The notes below the pieces were generated by a model. It did not search any database. It was not told the origin of the DNA and saw nothing but the letters and a program-made list of their open reading frames with translations. A stretch of DNA of 64,000 nucleotides from Micromonospora cathayae (GTDB lineage Bacteria; Actinomycetota; Actinomycetes; Mycobacteriales; Micromonosporaceae), in NCBI RefSeq assembly GCF_028993575.1, contig NZ_CP118615.1, forward strand, positions 6,415,001 through 6,479,000. Reading direction: 5' to 3'. The position numbers and the translations under genes were made by a program. This document shows positions 36,623 to 49,016 of this stretch, piece by piece (within the stretch, counting starts at the first letter, position 1; each line of letters opens with the position of its first letter).

Positions 36623-37906
36623 TCAGCGGCGGCCGTGCCGGAAGGTGACGGCCGCCTCCTCCACCACCTGCTGCTCCAGCATGGCCAGGCCACGGGCACG
36701 GCTCCGCAACGCCCGGTTGGTGGCCAGTTCCACCACCACCAGCGCGGTACAGCAGACGGACACCACGGTCAGCGCCACCATCGCCCGGTCGGCCAGCGGT
36801 GACACCGCGGCCAGCCCGGCGGCGGCGAGCAGGTACCCGTACCGGAGCCGGCCCAGCGCGCGGAACTCGATCACGGCCAGCGCCAGCAGGAACAGCGCCA
36901 CGCCACCGAAGAGCATCAGCAGGTCCAGCCCGCCCAGGACGTCCGGACGAGCCGCGGCCGGGCCGGTCACGTCGGCGAGCAGCCGCTTGAGCCCCAGGGC
37001 GAACGCGATGACGGCCACGATCAGGGGCAGGTGCAGGTACGTGTAGGCGTCCCGGGCCAGGGGCGCGGGCACCCCGTCCCCGGGGCCGTGCAGCACCTGC
37101 TCGAGCACGTAGGCCAGGGTGTCGAAGTACAGCCACCAGAGCATCGCGATGCTGGCCAGCCCGAGCACCGCCGCCGAGATGATGGTCCAGGTGATCGGCC
37201 GCCCGACCCGCTCGCTGGTGCTGGTACCCAGGGAGATCATCGACTCGCCCAGCGCCACCAGCACGATCAGCGCGTGCCGTTCCGCCCAGTGCCCGGGCGA
37301 GCCCAGCCGGAACCCGGTCCGCCCGACCAGGAAGCCGGTGGCGTACTGGACCAGCAGGGCCAGGACCCAGAGCCCGAGCTGCCAGTGCGGCACCGCCTCC
37401 GGGGCGAGGACCCGGGTGGCCGGCAACAGACCGGCAGCCAGGATCAGCACCGACCCGAGCACGGTGGGGACGACCAGCGACAGCATCCGGCGCACCGGCA
37501 CCACCCCGGCCAGGACCCGCCACGCCAGCGGGGCCTGGACCAGCCAGGTGAGCAGGTACGCGGTGGCGAAGACCAACGGACCGAACAGGCCGCCCGGCTC
37601 GTCGACGAACGCGGTGGCGGTGGTCAGGGTGAGCACCAGGACCGCCGACATGACCAGGAACCCGACCAGCGGCAGCACCCCCTGGTCGGCCCGGAGCACG
37701 TTGCCGAGCACCGCGAAGCCGGTCCAGCACCACCAGAGCAGGGCCAGCACGAGCAGCGCCTCCACCAGCGTCCGGACGGTGAGATCGGCGGCGGCCAACG
37801 TGGTCACGTTCACGAACGCGAAGACGAAGACGAGGTCGTAGAAGAGTTCGAGGCGGGTGACCCGCGTGCCGGGTCCGCCCCGGACGAGGAGTCGACGCAC
37901 AGCCAC
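36623..37906 (-). CDS. Low temperature requirement protein A (LtrA) family membrane protein
   Basis: 427 aa with about ten to twelve membrane helices spread over the whole length. It starts with the LtrA hallmark VTRLELFYDLVFVFAFVNVT and contains HALIVLVALGESMISLG and the WTIISAAVLGLASIAMLWWL segment of the family. The molecular role is unknown; the name comes from a Listeria cold-growth mutant. GTG start. It is convergent with the acyl-CoA synthetase gene, with a shared terminator between them. Confidence 0.85.
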   Translation of the reverse strand: MAVRRLLVRGGPGTRVTRLELFYDLVFVFAFVNVTTLAAADLTVRTLVEALLVLALLWWCWTGFAVLGNVLRADQGVLPLVGFLVMSAVLVLTLTTATAFVDEPGGLFGPLVFATAYLLTWLVQAPLAWRVLAGVVPVRRMLSLVVPTVLGSVLILAAGLLPATRVLAPEAVPHWQLGLWVLALLVQYATGFLVGRTGFRLGSPGHWAERHALIVLVALGESMISLGTSTSERVGRPITWTIISAAVLGLASIAMLWWLYFDTLAYVLEQVLHGPGDGVPAPLARDAYTYLHLPLIVAVIAFALGLKRLLADVTGPAAARPDVLGGLDLLMLFGGVALFLLALAVIEFRALGRLRYGYLLAAAGLAAVSPLADRAMVALTVVSVCCTALVVVELATNRALRSRARGLAMLEQQVVEEAAVTFRHGRR

Positions 37907-37963
37907 CTGGGCAGTCTCCCAGCCGGACCGGCGCGGGACCGGCGCTTGCCGCTTTCCCCATGG

Positions 37964-37985
37964 ACGGCCGGTGTCCGCCGGCCGT
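37964..37985 (-). terminator. Hairpin downstream of the MocR gene
   Basis: ACGGCCGG (37964-37971) and CCGGCCGT (37978-37985) form a perfect 8-bp stem around TGTCCG, about 15 bp after the stop of the MocR gene. Confidence 0.55.
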
Positions 37986-37999
37986 ACCGTCCCGCCCGG

Positions 38000-39454
38000 T
38001 CAGGCGATGACGGACGGTTCCGGCCACTGCTGCCGGCCGACCCGGTCCAGGTCGTAGCGGACCGCGGCGATCCGCTGCACCGCCTCGACCAGGTCGGCGA
38101 CGGGCAGCGTGAACGGCAGCCGGAGGAAACGCTCCAGGGTGCCGTCCAGCCCGAACCGGGGCCCGGGGGCGAGGCGTACCCCGACCTCCTCGGCGGCGCG
38201 GGCCAGGGCGCTGGAGACCGGGCCGTCCAGCTCGGCCCAGAGCGTCACCCCGCCGCGCGGCACGGTCACCCGCCACTGCGGCAGCCGGTCGGCCAACGCG
38301 GCCAGCAGCGCGTCCCGCTGGACGGCGAGCAGGGCCCGGCGGGCCGCCACGATGGTCGACGCGTCGGCGAGCAGGTGCACCGCGACGAGCTGTTCGAGCA
38401 CCGGGCTGGCCATGTCCACCCCGATCCGGGCCGCGGCGAGGCGCTGCACCTGCGGGGCCGAGGCCCGTACCCAGCCGATGCGCAGGCCACCCCAGTACGG
38501 CTTGCTCATCCCGCCGATGGTGACCACCCGGGAGTGCCGGTCGAAGGTCGCGGTCGGCGGGGGCAGCGGCGTGCCGTCCAGCGGCAGGTCGACGAAGGAC
38601 TCGTCGACGACCAGGTCGGTGCCGGCGGCGTGGGCCGCGGCGACCACCCGCTCCCGCAGCCCGACCGGCATCAGGTGACCCGTCGGGTTCTGGAAGTCCG
38701 GGATCAGGTACGCCAGCTTCGGCCGGGACTGGCGGAGGCTGCCCAGCAGCAGCTCGGCGTCCCACCCGTCGTCGACGGCGAGTCCGTGGGTGGCGATCCG
38801 GGCCCGCCGCGCGGCGAGCGCGGCCAGCGCGTTCGGGTACGTCGGCGACTCCACGAGCACGCTGCCCCCGGGTGGCAGCGCCAGCCGTAACACCAGGTCC
38901 AGCGCGTGCTGGGTGCCGTTGGTGACCATGATCTGCTCGGGGCTGGTGGGCAGGCCCCGGGCGCCGTAGGCGTGCGCGATCGCCTCGCGCAGCTCGATGA
39001 TGCCGGTCGGGTGGTACCCGGCGCTGCCGAGGTAGCGGGGCAGGTCCTCGGCGGCGGCCCGGGTCGCCGGGACCAGCTCCGGTGGGGCGGCCAGCGCGGC
39101 GATGCCCAGATCGATCATGTCCAGGTCGTCCTGCGGGGTCCACAGGCCCGAGCTGGCCACCCGGTGCCCGCCGGGCAGCACGGTCCAGCTCCCCGCCCCG
39201 CGCCGGCTGGTCAGGTGCCCGCTCTCGCGCAGTTCCCGGTACGCGGCGGTGACCGTGGTACGGCTGATCCGCAGCGCCTCGGCGAGTTCCCGCTCGGCGG
39301 GCAGCCGGACCCCCAGCGGCAGCCGGCCGTCGGCGAGCAGCCCGCGGACGGCGGCGGCGAGCGCGGCGTAGTCGGGGTGGCGGCGACGGCCCGGCAGGGC
39401 ATGCCACTGCCCGAGCAGACGGGCCAGTTGCCCGCCACGGACCTGGCTCGTCAT
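38000..39454 (-). CDS. MocR-family regulator (GntR HTH fused to aminotransferase fold)
   Basis: 484 aa from ATG 39454. Residues about 27-95 are a GntR winged helix (LPLGVRLPAERELAEALRIS, then RTTVTAAYRELRESGHLTSR). From about 110 the fold is a class I aminotransferase (MVTNGTQHALDLVLRLAL, FQNPTGHLMP) with the PLP-binding Lys318 in GGMSKPYWGGLRIGW. MocR proteins use PLP or PLP adducts as effectors and often control a divergent transporter gene, here the YczE-like gene 60 bp away. Direct repeats in that gap are likely binding sites. Confidence 0.92.
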   Translation of the reverse strand: MTSQVRGGQLARLLGQWHALPGRRRHPDYAALAAAVRGLLADGRLPLGVRLPAERELAEALRISRTTVTAAYRELRESGHLTSRRGAGSWTVLPGGHRVASSGLWTPQDDLDMIDLGIAALAAPPELVPATRAAAEDLPRYLGSAGYHPTGIIELREAIAHAYGARGLPTSPEQIMVTNGTQHALDLVLRLALPPGGSVLVESPTYPNALAALAARRARIATHGLAVDDGWDAELLLGSLRQSRPKLAYLIPDFQNPTGHLMPVGLRERVVAAAHAAGTDLVVDESFVDLPLDGTPLPPPTATFDRHSRVVTIGGMSKPYWGGLRIGWVRASAPQVQRLAAARIGVDMASPVLEQLVAVHLLADASTIVAARRALLAVQRDALLAALADRLPQWRVTVPRGGVTLWAELDGPVSSALARAAEEVGVRLAPGPRFGLDGTLERFLRLPFTLPVADLVEAVQRIAAVRYDLDRVGRQQWPEPSVIA

Positions 39455-39529
39455 AGCCACTCCTCCCCGATTGGCCCTCTCCCACCGGCAGAATTGGCAT
39501 CTAGGTTGGCATGCATGGCTCTGATTGGC
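39455..39529. promoter_or_regulatory. Direct repeats in the MocR/YczE divergent region
   Basis: ATTGGC occurs at 39470-39475, 39493-39498 and 39524-39529, and GTTGGC at 39505-39510. The central pair forms TTGGCAT-N5-TTGGCAT with a 12-bp period. MocR regulators typically bind direct repeats. The last copy lies inside the start of the YczE-like gene. Confidence 0.55.
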
Positions 39530-40159
39530 AACCTGATCGACCGTCCGGCACGCCGGCTGACCCAGCTCTACGCCGGACTGGTCCTCTACGGCGTCAGCAT
39601 GGCCCTGATGATCACCTCGGAGCTGGGCCTGGACCCGTGGGACGTCTTCCACCAGGGCCTGTCCCGACGTACCGGGCTGTCGTTCGGCACGGTCACCATC
39701 GCCGTCGGCGCGCTGGTGCTGCTGCTCTGGATCCCGCTGCGACAGCGCCCCGGTCTCGGCACGGTGAGCAACGTCGTGGTCATCGGCCTGGTGGTGGACG
39801 CCACCCTCGCGGTGCTGCCCGAGGCGCGTCCACTGGCCGTCCGGGGCGTACTGCTGGTCGCCGGCATCGTGCTCAACGGCCTGGCCACCGCCTGCTACCT
39901 CGGTGCCCGGCTCGGTCCGGGGCCGCGCGACGGGCTGATGACCGGGTACGTCGCCCGGCATCCGGGCCGGTCGGTCCGGCTGGTCCGGACCGTCATCGAG
40001 GTGGTCGTGCTGGCCCTGGGCTGGGTACTGGGCGGCACGGTCGGGATCGGCACGGTGGCCTACGCCCTCGCGATCGGCCCGCTGACCCAGGCGTTCCTGC
40101 CGGCCCTCACCGTGGCCCCGGCCGACGCGCCGGCCCGACCACGGACCGGACCCGTCTGA
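39515..40159 (+). CDS. YczE/YitT-like integral membrane protein
   Basis: 214 aa with about five membrane helices, starting at ATG 39515. The N-terminal QLYAGLVLYGVSMALMITSE followed by LGLDPWDVFHQGLSRRTG and FGTVTIAVGALVLLLWIPLR is typical of the YczE family; GARLGPGPRDGLMTGYVARH is the conserved cytoplasmic loop. Divergent pairing with MocR regulators is a known arrangement for this family, so a cofactor- or amino-acid-related transport role under PLP-type sensing is inferred. Confidence 0.85.
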   Translation: MALIGNLIDRPARRLTQLYAGLVLYGVSMALMITSELGLDPWDVFHQGLSRRTGLSFGTVTIAVGALVLLLWIPLRQRPGLGTVSNVVVIGLVVDATLAVLPEARPLAVRGVLLVAGIVLNGLATACYLGARLGPGPRDGLMTGYVARHPGRSVRLVRTVIEVVVLALGWVLGGTVGIGTVAYALAIGPLTQAFLPALTVAPADAPARPRTGPV

Positions 40160-40226
40160 GCTGGGCCGCCCGGGAGCCGGAAACCGGATGTTTTACTCCG
40201 GGCCGCTCAGCCGGCATCATTTCCCC

Positions 40227-40697
40227 ATGGGGGCTGAGGGATGGCGTTGGTCGGACGCCTGGATCTTCGTGTCACTGGTCATCGCCAGCGGTGCCGGGCG
40301 GCACCGGCGGGCCGCGTCGAGCCGGCGTCCCGAAGGGGTACGCCTCACCGACGTGCTCTCCACCGCCAACCACCTCAACCAGGCGATTCCCGAACGGCAC
40401 GAGGTGGAGTCGGCGGTCCGGCGGCTGGCCGGGGCCGGTCTGGTCAGCGTCACCGACGGCTGGTTCCGGATCACGCCGGCCGGCGAGCAGCTCTGGCGGA
40501 CCCGGCCGAACGCCGGCCTCTCCACCGCCGTGGACACCGTGCAGACCGCGCTCGGCCGGCGGCACGCCCCCGGCCAGGCCGACTGGGAGCTGGCCGAGGA
40601 CGAGCACGCCGCCGCCGTCCACGAGTACGTCAAGCGGTCCATCCCGACGCCGCGTCGCTCGCCGGAGGGTGGCGGCCCGGGGCACGACCGGCACTGA
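40227..40697 (+). CDS. Hypothetical winged-helix-like protein, 156 aa
   Basis: The start is uncertain: ATG 40227 gives MGAEGWRWSDAWIFVSLVIA, ATG 40188 adds 13 residues. The middle (VRLTDVLSTANHLNQAIPER, VESAVRRLAGAGLVSVTDGW, FRITPAGEQLWR) has the helix-helix-wing pattern of a winged HTH where AGLVxVTDGxFRITPAG is the wing, as in small PadR- or MarR-like proteins. No effector domain. It may be a regulator or an adaptor; no target is evident. Confidence 0.65.
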   Translation: MGAEGWRWSDAWIFVSLVIASGAGRHRRAASSRRPEGVRLTDVLSTANHLNQAIPERHEVESAVRRLAGAGLVSVTDGWFRITPAGEQLWRTRPNAGLSTAVDTVQTALGRRHAPGQADWELAEDEHAAAVHEYVKRSIPTPRRSPEGGGPGHDRH

Positions 40698-40739
40698 CAC
40701 ACCGCCCGGCCCGGCACCGTGGCGTCGGCTGCTCCCGGG

Positions 40740-41528
40740 TCAGGCCGCCGGAGCGGCGACCCGGCGGACCGGGTGCCCGGCGGCGTGCAGCGCGTCCTTG
40801 ACCTCGCCGATGCTCAGCTCCCCGAAGTGGAAGACACTGGCCGCGAGGACCGCGTCGGCCCCCGCCGCGACGGCCGGCGGGAAGTGCGCCACCGCGCCCG
40901 CGCCGCCGGAGGCGATCACCGGTACGTCGACCACCGCCCGGACCTGCGTGATCAGCTCCAGGTCGAAGCCGGCCTTGGTGCCGTCGGCGTCCATCGAGTT
41001 GAGCAGGATCTCCCCCGCGCCGAGCTGCGCCACCCGGTGCGCCCACTCCACCGCGTCCAGGCCGGTGCCCCGCCGGCCGCCGTGCGTGGTCACCTCGAAC
41101 CCGCTGCCGGTGGCACCCGCCGGGGCGCGCCGCACGTCCAGCGAGAGCACCAGCACCTGCCGGCCGAACCGCTCGGCGATCTCGGCGATCAGCTCCGGCC
41201 GGGCGATCGCGGCGGTGTTCACCCCGACCTTGTCCGCCCCGGCCCGCAGCAGCACGTCCACGTCGCTGACACTGCGCACACCGCCGCCGACGGTCAGCGG
41301 GATGAAGACCGTCTCGGCGGTCCGGCGGACCACGTCGAGCATGGTGCCCCGGTCGTCCGAGGAGGCGGTCACGTCGAGGAAGGTCAGCTCGTCCGCGCCG
41401 GCCCGGTCGTACGCCGAGGCCAGTTCCACCGGGTCACCGGCGTCCCGCAGGTCGACGAAGTTGACCCCCTTGACCACCCGTCCGGCGTCCACGTCCAGAC
41501 AGGGAATCACCCGTACCGCCACCGTCAT
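40740..41528 (-). CDS. hisF: Imidazole glycerol phosphate synthase cyclase subunit
   Basis: 262 aa TIM barrel. It combines PRFAR with ammonia from HisH to form imidazole glycerol phosphate and AICAR. The conserved catalytic Asp lies in [18 protein letters not shown], the second in [25 protein letters not shown] and [13 protein letters not shown] are phosphate-binding loops. HisH is encoded 3.4 kb upstream at 44966-45586, with priA and the unrelated ohrR-ohr-reductase cassette in between. It is convergent with the small wHTH-like gene. Confidence 0.97.
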   Translation of the reverse strand: MTVAVRVIPCLDVDAGRVVKGVNFVDLRDAGDPVELASAYDRAGADELTFLDVTASSDDRGTMLDVVRRTAETVFIPLTVGGGVRSVSDVDVLLRAGADKVGVNTAAIARPELIAEIAERFGRQVLVLSLDVRRAPAGATGSGFEVTTHGGRRGTGLDAVEWAHRVAQLGAGEILLNSMDADGTKAGFDLELITQVRAVVDVPVIASGGAGAVAHFPPAVAAGADAVLAASVFHFGELSIGEVKDALHAAGHPVRRVAAPAA

Positions 41529-41660
41529 GCCGCGAGCCTACCGGCCGGCGGGGCCGGGCCGACCGGACCGGTCCGGCGTCGGGACGGGGACCGGTCCGTC
41601 CCGGGTGTCCGCCGGGGCGGGCGGCGGGCTCCAGGTGTCCGCCGGGGCGACCGGCGGGAT

Positions 41661-41693
41661 CCGGGGCACCGGCGCGGGTGACCGGTGCCCCGG
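41661..41693 (-). terminator. Terminator of the ohrR-ohr-reductase operon
   Basis: CCGGGGCACCGG (41661-41672) pairs perfectly with CCGGTGCCCCGG (41682-41693) around a 9-nt loop, starting nine bases after the reductase stop. The stem is 12 bp with no U tract. Confidence 0.75.
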
Positions 41694-41701
41694 AGCACGC
41701 C

Positions 41702-42696
<995 letters not shown>

Positions 42697-42700
<4 letters not shown>

Positions 42701-43122
42701 CGGGCGTCCCGGACGGTGAGGGTGACGTCGACGTTGCCCCGGGTGGCGTTGGAGTACGGGCAGACCTGGTGGGCGCGGGCGACCAGGTCCTCGGCGGCGG
42801 CCCGGTCCACCGCGGGCAGGTCGACGCGCAGGGTGACGGCGAGACCGAAGCCGCCGCTGCCGTTCGGGCCGATGCCGACCTCGGCGTCGACCGTGGAGCC
42901 GGTGGTGTCGGCCTTGGCCTGTCGGGCGACCAGGCGCAGCGCGGAGTGGAAGCAGGCGGCGTACCCGGCGGCGAAGAGCTGCTCGGGGTTGGCCGCGCCG
43001 CCGGCGCCACCCATCTCCTTGGGAATGGCCAGGTCGAGGTCGAGGGTGCCGTCGGAGGTGCGGACGCGCCCGTCGCGGCCGTCGCCGGTGGCGTGGGCCG
43101 AGGCGGTGTAGAGCACCTGCAT
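42697..43122 (-). CDS. ohr: Organic hydroperoxide resistance protein
   Basis: 141 aa, the usual Ohr length. It reduces organic hydroperoxides with two reactive cysteines, Cys57 in YAACFHSAL and Cys121 in [11 protein letters not shown]. The start [18 protein letters not shown] and the [14 protein letters not shown] core are family signatures. It lies five bases after ohrR and overlaps the reductase gene, forming a peroxide-response operon. Confidence 0.95.
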
Positions 43123-43127
43123 GGGGA

Positions 43128-43574
43128 TCACTTCTCCTTGGCTCGGTGGATGGTCTCGGTGACCCGGGTGAGGGTGTCGCGGAGCGTCACCAGTTCGTCG
43201 AGGGTGAGACCGGTGGCGGCGGCCACCCGGTGCGGCACCTCGCAGGCCCGCTCGCGCAGCGCCCGACCGGCGTCGGTCAGCACGATCCGGACCCGCCGTT
43301 CGTCGTCGACCGCCCGGTGCCGGGCCACCAGCCCGGCCGCCTCCAGCCGCTTCAGCAGCGGGGAGAGGGTGCCGGAGTCGAGCCGCAGCTCGGCACCGAG
43401 CGCGGAGACGGTGGGGGCGTCCGCGTCGTGCTCCCAGAGCACCAGCAGGACCAGGTACTGCGGGTAGGTCAGCCCCAGCTCGTCGAGGATCGGCCGGTAG
43501 ACGTCGGTGACCGCCCGGGACGCGGCGTAGAGCGCGAAGCACACCTGCCGACGCAGCTCCAGGTCATCACTCAC
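43128..43574 (-). CDS. ohrR: OhrR-type MarR-family peroxide-sensing repressor
   Basis: 148 aa. The redox-sensing cysteine of OhrR proteins is at Cys12 ([15 protein letters not shown]), followed by the MarR winged helix: [32 protein letters not shown] and the wing [20 protein letters not shown]. Oxidation of the cysteine by organic peroxides releases the repressor from DNA. It is the first gene of the operon and a 14-bp palindrome lies 24 bp before its start. Confidence 0.93.
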   Translation of the reverse strand: MSDDLELRRQVCFALYAASRAVTDVYRPILDELGLTYPQYLVLLVLWEHDADAPTVSALGAELRLDSGTLSPLLKRLEAAGLVARHRAVDDERRVRIVLTDAGRALRERACEVPHRVAAATGLTLDELVTLRDTLTRVTETIHRAKEK

Positions 43575-43590
43575 CGGTAAAACATAGCGC

Positions 43591-43611
43591 GCAATTTAGT
43601 TGTGCACAACT
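43591..43611. promoter_or_regulatory. OhrR operator candidate
   Basis: AGTTGTGCACAACT (43598-43611) is a perfect 14-bp palindrome in an AT-rich patch upstream of ohrR; GCAATTTAGTTG just left of it resembles the AATT-type half sites of OhrR boxes. Its position fits autorepression of the ohrR-ohr operon. Confidence 0.6.
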
Positions 43612-43703
43612 TGAATGGGTGCGGGAACACCACGGCCTGAACGGGTGCGGGTGCCCCACGGCCGGCCTGGCCGCCCGGCTGGTCCCCGCCCCCGATCCGA
43701 TCC

Positions 43704-43739
43704 GGGCCCCTCCTACGCCCGAGGCGTCGGGAAGGGCCC
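43704..43739 (-). terminator. Long hairpin downstream of priA
   Basis: GGGCCC at 43704-43709 pairs with GGGCCC at 43734-43739, the stem continues with one mismatch through TCC/GGA, and ACGCC-CGA-GGCGT (43715-43727) closes the top. It begins 17 bp after the priA stop. Confidence 0.6.
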
Positions 43740-43756
43740 GTCCGGCAACCGGCCGG

Positions 43757-44482
43757 TCAGGAACCGGCGAGCACCCGCAGCGCCTCGGCGACGGTGAACG
43801 CGCCCGCGTACAGCGCCTTGCCGGCGATCACACCCTCCACGCCGAGCGGCTCCAGGGTGGCCAGGGCACGGAGGTCGTCCAGGGTGGAGACGCCACCGGA
43901 GGCGATCACCGGGGCCTTGGTGCGGGCGCAGACCTCGCGGAGCAGGTCCAGGTTCGGCCCGCGCATGGTGCCGTCCTTGGTGATGTCGGTCACCACGTAC
44001 CGCGACGCCCCGGCCGCGTCCAGCCGCTCCAGCACCTCGTACAGGTCGCCGCCGTCGCGGGTCCAGCCGCGCGCGGCGAGGGTACGGCCCCGGACGTCCA
44101 ACCCGATCGCGACCCGGTCGCCGTACTCGCCGCAGATCCGGTCACACCACTCCGGGTCCTCCAGTGCGGCGGTGCCGATGTTCACCCGGGCCGCTCCGGT
44201 GGCCAGCGCGGCGCGCAGCGACGCGTCGTCCCGGATGCCGCCGGACAGTTCCACCCGCACGTCCAGCCGGCGTACCACCTCGGCGAGCAGCCCGGCGTTG
44301 CTGCCCCGACCGAAGGCCGCGTCGAGGTCGACCAGGTGGATCCACTCCGCGCCGTCGCGCTGCCAGGCCAGCGCGGCCTCCAGCGGGTCGCCGTAGGCGG
44401 TCTCGCTACCGGCGGCGCCCTGCACGAGGCGGACGGCCTGACCGTCGGCGACGTCCACGGCGGGCAGCAGGGTCAGACTCAA
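43757..44482 (-). CDS. priA: Bifunctional phosphoribosyl isomerase A (HisA/TrpF)
   Basis: 241 aa TIM barrel starting at TTG 44482 with GAGGAG six bases upstream. It isomerises ProFAR in histidine synthesis and, in actinobacteria, also phosphoribosyl anthranilate in tryptophan synthesis. The catalytic Asp10 is in [18 protein letters not shown] and the second is in [15 protein letters not shown]; the PriA-specific loop [13 protein letters not shown] carries Trp140. No trpF occurs in this window, consistent with dual function. It follows a small membrane protein gene in the his cluster. Confidence 0.96.
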   Translation of the reverse strand: MSLTLLPAVDVADGQAVRLVQGAAGSETAYGDPLEAALAWQRDGAEWIHLVDLDAAFGRGSNAGLLAEVVRRLDVRVELSGGIRDDASLRAALATGAARVNIGTAALEDPEWCDRICGEYGDRVAIGLDVRGRTLAARGWTRDGGDLYEVLERLDAAGASRYVVTDITKDGTMRGPNLDLLREVCARTKAPVIASGGVSTLDDLRALATLEPLGVEGVIAGKALYAGAFTVAEALRVLAGS

Positions 44483-44514
44483 CGTGTTCTCCTCGAATCA
44501 GGTACGACGGTGGA

Positions 44515-44835
44515 TCAGGTACGACGGTCCAGGGCGATCACCACGATCGCCGGGAGGACGAGCAACAGCAGGACGATCAGCAGCACCCGCAGGGCGGGGT
44601 CCGGCACCAGCGTCCAGATCAGGGCCAGCACGGCCAGGGTCAGCACCACGATGCCGGCGCGTTCACCCCGGCTACGGCGGGCCAGCAGCCGGCCGGTACG
44701 CCGTCGGCGCGGCGTCAGCCGGCGTACCAGCGCCCGGCGACGGTCCCGGCGGGCCACCCGGCGGGCCCGGACGGCCTGCTGGCGCTCGCGTTCCGCCTCC
44801 CGGGCGGCACGGAGCCGGGCGCGTTCCTTGCTCAC
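44515..44835 (-). CDS. Small basic membrane protein, 106 aa
   Basis: The first 60 residues are extremely Arg-rich (about half Arg), predicted helical and cytoplasmic, possibly nucleic-acid or membrane-surface binding. Two membrane helices follow (GIVVLTLAVLALIWTLV and ALRVLLIVLLLLVLPAIVVI) with a short basic end. It lies inside the his cluster between hisH and priA. No known family is recognised. Confidence 0.7.
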   Translation of the reverse strand: MSKERARLRAAREAERERQQAVRARRVARRDRRRALVRRLTPRRRRTGRLLARRSRGERAGIVVLTLAVLALIWTLVPDPALRVLLIVLLLLVLPAIVVIALDRRT

Positions 44836-44965
44836 CGGCCGCTCCGGTCACCGGCGGCCGACCAGCCGCCCTGGTCACCGGCGGACGACCGGCCGCTCCG
44901 CGCGCCGAGGGCCAGGCCGGTCGACGGCCAGCCGGTCGCCCGGCCGTCGGTGGGTGGCGCGGCGG

Positions 44966-45586
44966 TCACAGCGTGGCCAACCAGTTGCGCAGCAGGGCCG
45001 CCCCGGTGTCGGCGGACTTCTCCGGGTGGAACTGGGCGGCCGACAACGCCCCCCGCTCCACGGCGGCCACGAAGTCCCCGCCGTGGTCGGCGGTCGTCAC
45101 CAGCGCACCGGCGGCGGTCAGCGCGGCCACGTCGGCCACCCCGTACGAGTGGACGAAGTAGAACCGGCTGGCCCCGGGCAGACCGGCGAAGAGCGTGGAG
45201 CCGGCCGGCGGACGGACCGTGTTCCAGCCCATGTGCGGCAGCCGGGTGGCGGCCAACCGGGTCACCCCGCCGGGCAGCAGCCCGAGGCCCTTGGTCACCA
45301 CCCCGTGCTCCTCGCCGTACCCGAACAGCACCTGCATGCCGACGCAGATACCGAGCACCGGACGGCCGGCGGCGACCCGGTCGGCGATGACCGGACCCGC
45401 ACCGAGCGCCTCGATGCCGGCCATGCAGGCGGCGAAGGCACCCACCCCAGGCACCACCAGCCCGTCGGCGGCGGACGCGGCGGCCAGGTCGGCGGTGACC
45501 GTCACGTCGGCCCCGGCCCGCTCCAGCGCCCGCTCGGCCGACCGCAGGTTCCCCGAGCCGTAGTCGAGCACCACCACCCGGCTCAC
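44966..45586 (-). CDS. hisH: Imidazole glycerol phosphate synthase glutaminase subunit
   Basis: 206 aa from GTG 45586 (GGAGG seven bases upstream, overlapping the previous stop). A class I glutamine amidotransferase supplying ammonia to HisF. The nucleophile elbow is VLGICVGMQVLFGYGEEHG, the oxyanion strand VVPGVGAFAACM, and the catalytic His-Glu pair is in SAAQFHPEKSADTGA. VVVLDYGSGNLRSAERALER is the typical start. Confidence 0.96.
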   Translation of the reverse strand: MSRVVVLDYGSGNLRSAERALERAGADVTVTADLAAASAADGLVVPGVGAFAACMAGIEALGAGPVIADRVAAGRPVLGICVGMQVLFGYGEEHGVVTKGLGLLPGGVTRLAATRLPHMGWNTVRPPAGSTLFAGLPGASRFYFVHSYGVADVAALTAAGALVTTADHGGDFVAAVERGALSAAQFHPEKSADTGAALLRNWLATL

Positions 45587-45756
45587 GACGACACCTCCGG
45601 CAGCAGCCACAGCACACCGGCGGCGGTGGCGAGCACGGCCAGCAGGGCGGTCACCACGACCGCGCCCTTCGGCGCGCCCTGCCGGTGCAGCGACCACACC
45701 CCGCCGATCAGGACGCCGCCGAGGATCAGCAGCAGCGACGGCAGCACGCCCGACAT
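45583..45756 (-). CDS. Small membrane protein, 57 aa
   Basis: From ATG 45756 it has two membrane helices, LPSLLLILGGVLIGGVWSL and VVVTALLAVLATAAGVLWLL, joined by a basic loop (HRQGAPKG). Its stop overlaps the hisH start (GTGA). A small membrane protein at this place between hisB and hisH is common in actinobacterial his clusters. The function is unknown. Confidence 0.75.
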   Translation of the reverse strand: MSGVLPSLLLILGGVLIGGVWSLHRQGAPKGAVVVTALLAVLATAAGVLWLLPEVSS

Positions 45757-45820
45757 CAGCGGCCCACCGTCCGGGCCGGTACGCGACCGGGCCGCCCGCG
45801 GGCGACGCCCGCGCCGGCGG

Positions 45821-46432
45821 TCACAGGGCGCCCTTGGTGCTGGGCACCACACCCGCCGAGCGGGGGTCGACGGCGGTGGCCTCGCGCAGCGCCCGGGAGA
45901 CCGCCTTGAACTGCGCCTCCACCACGTGGTGCGCGTCCGGGTGACCGCCCGGCCGGGCCGCCCGCAGCACGTCCACGTGCAGGGTGATCCGGGCCGCCTG
46001 ACCGAACGACTCCCAGATGTGCCGGGTCATGCTGGTCGGGTAGACCGGCCCGATGTACGGGGCGAGCACCGGCTCGTCGTGCACCACGTACGGGCGGCCG
46101 GACAGGTCGACGGCGGCGCGGACCAGGACCTCGTCCATCGGGACGGTCGCCGAACCGTACCGCCGGATGCCGGCCTTGTCCCCCAGCGCCTGGTCGAACG
46201 CCGCGCCCAGGGCCAGCGCGGTGTCCTCCATGGTGTGATGGGCGTCGATCTCCAGGTCACCGACGGTCCGTACGGTCAGGTCGAAGCCGCCGTGCCGGGC
46301 GATCTGGTGCAGCATGTGGTCGTAGAAGCCGACGCCGGTGCTGATCTCCGCCGCGCCGGTGCCGTCCAGGTCGATCTCGACCAGGACCTTGGTCTCCTTG
46401 GTGATCCGCTCCACCCGGGCGGTCCGACTCAT
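45821..46432 (-). CDS. hisB: Imidazoleglycerol-phosphate dehydratase
   Basis: 203 aa, monofunctional (no phosphatase domain). A Mn2+ enzyme that dehydrates IGP. The two repeated metal-binding halves are visible: GFYDHMLHQIARHGGFDL with DAHHTMED, and FGQAARITLHVDVLRAARPG with DAHHVVEAQFKAVSRALRE. It starts at ATG 46432; the diverged dispersed repeat fills the space from hisC. Confidence 0.97.
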   Translation of the reverse strand: MSRTARVERITKETKVLVEIDLDGTGAAEISTGVGFYDHMLHQIARHGGFDLTVRTVGDLEIDAHHTMEDTALALGAAFDQALGDKAGIRRYGSATVPMDEVLVRAAVDLSGRPYVVHDEPVLAPYIGPVYPTSMTRHIWESFGQAARITLHVDVLRAARPGGHPDAHHVVEAQFKAVSRALREATAVDPRSAGVVPSTKGAL

Positions 46433-46446
46433 GCTGGATAACCTTT

Positions 46447-48892
<2,446 letters not shown>

Positions 48893-49016
48893 CTAGGCGG
48901 CCCGGCCGCGGACCCCCCGGGACCGTCCGCACGGCGGGACGGTGAGCCCGGCCACGCCGTCCGGTGGGGCTTCGCGGGCCAGCCACGCCGGGCCCGATCG
49001 GGCTACCCTCGACGGC

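Noticed and set aside
36327..39500. Minus-strand 1057-codon open frame
   Set aside because: It runs across the LtrA and MocR genes in another frame, with Arg/Ala/Pro-only composition and no motifs.
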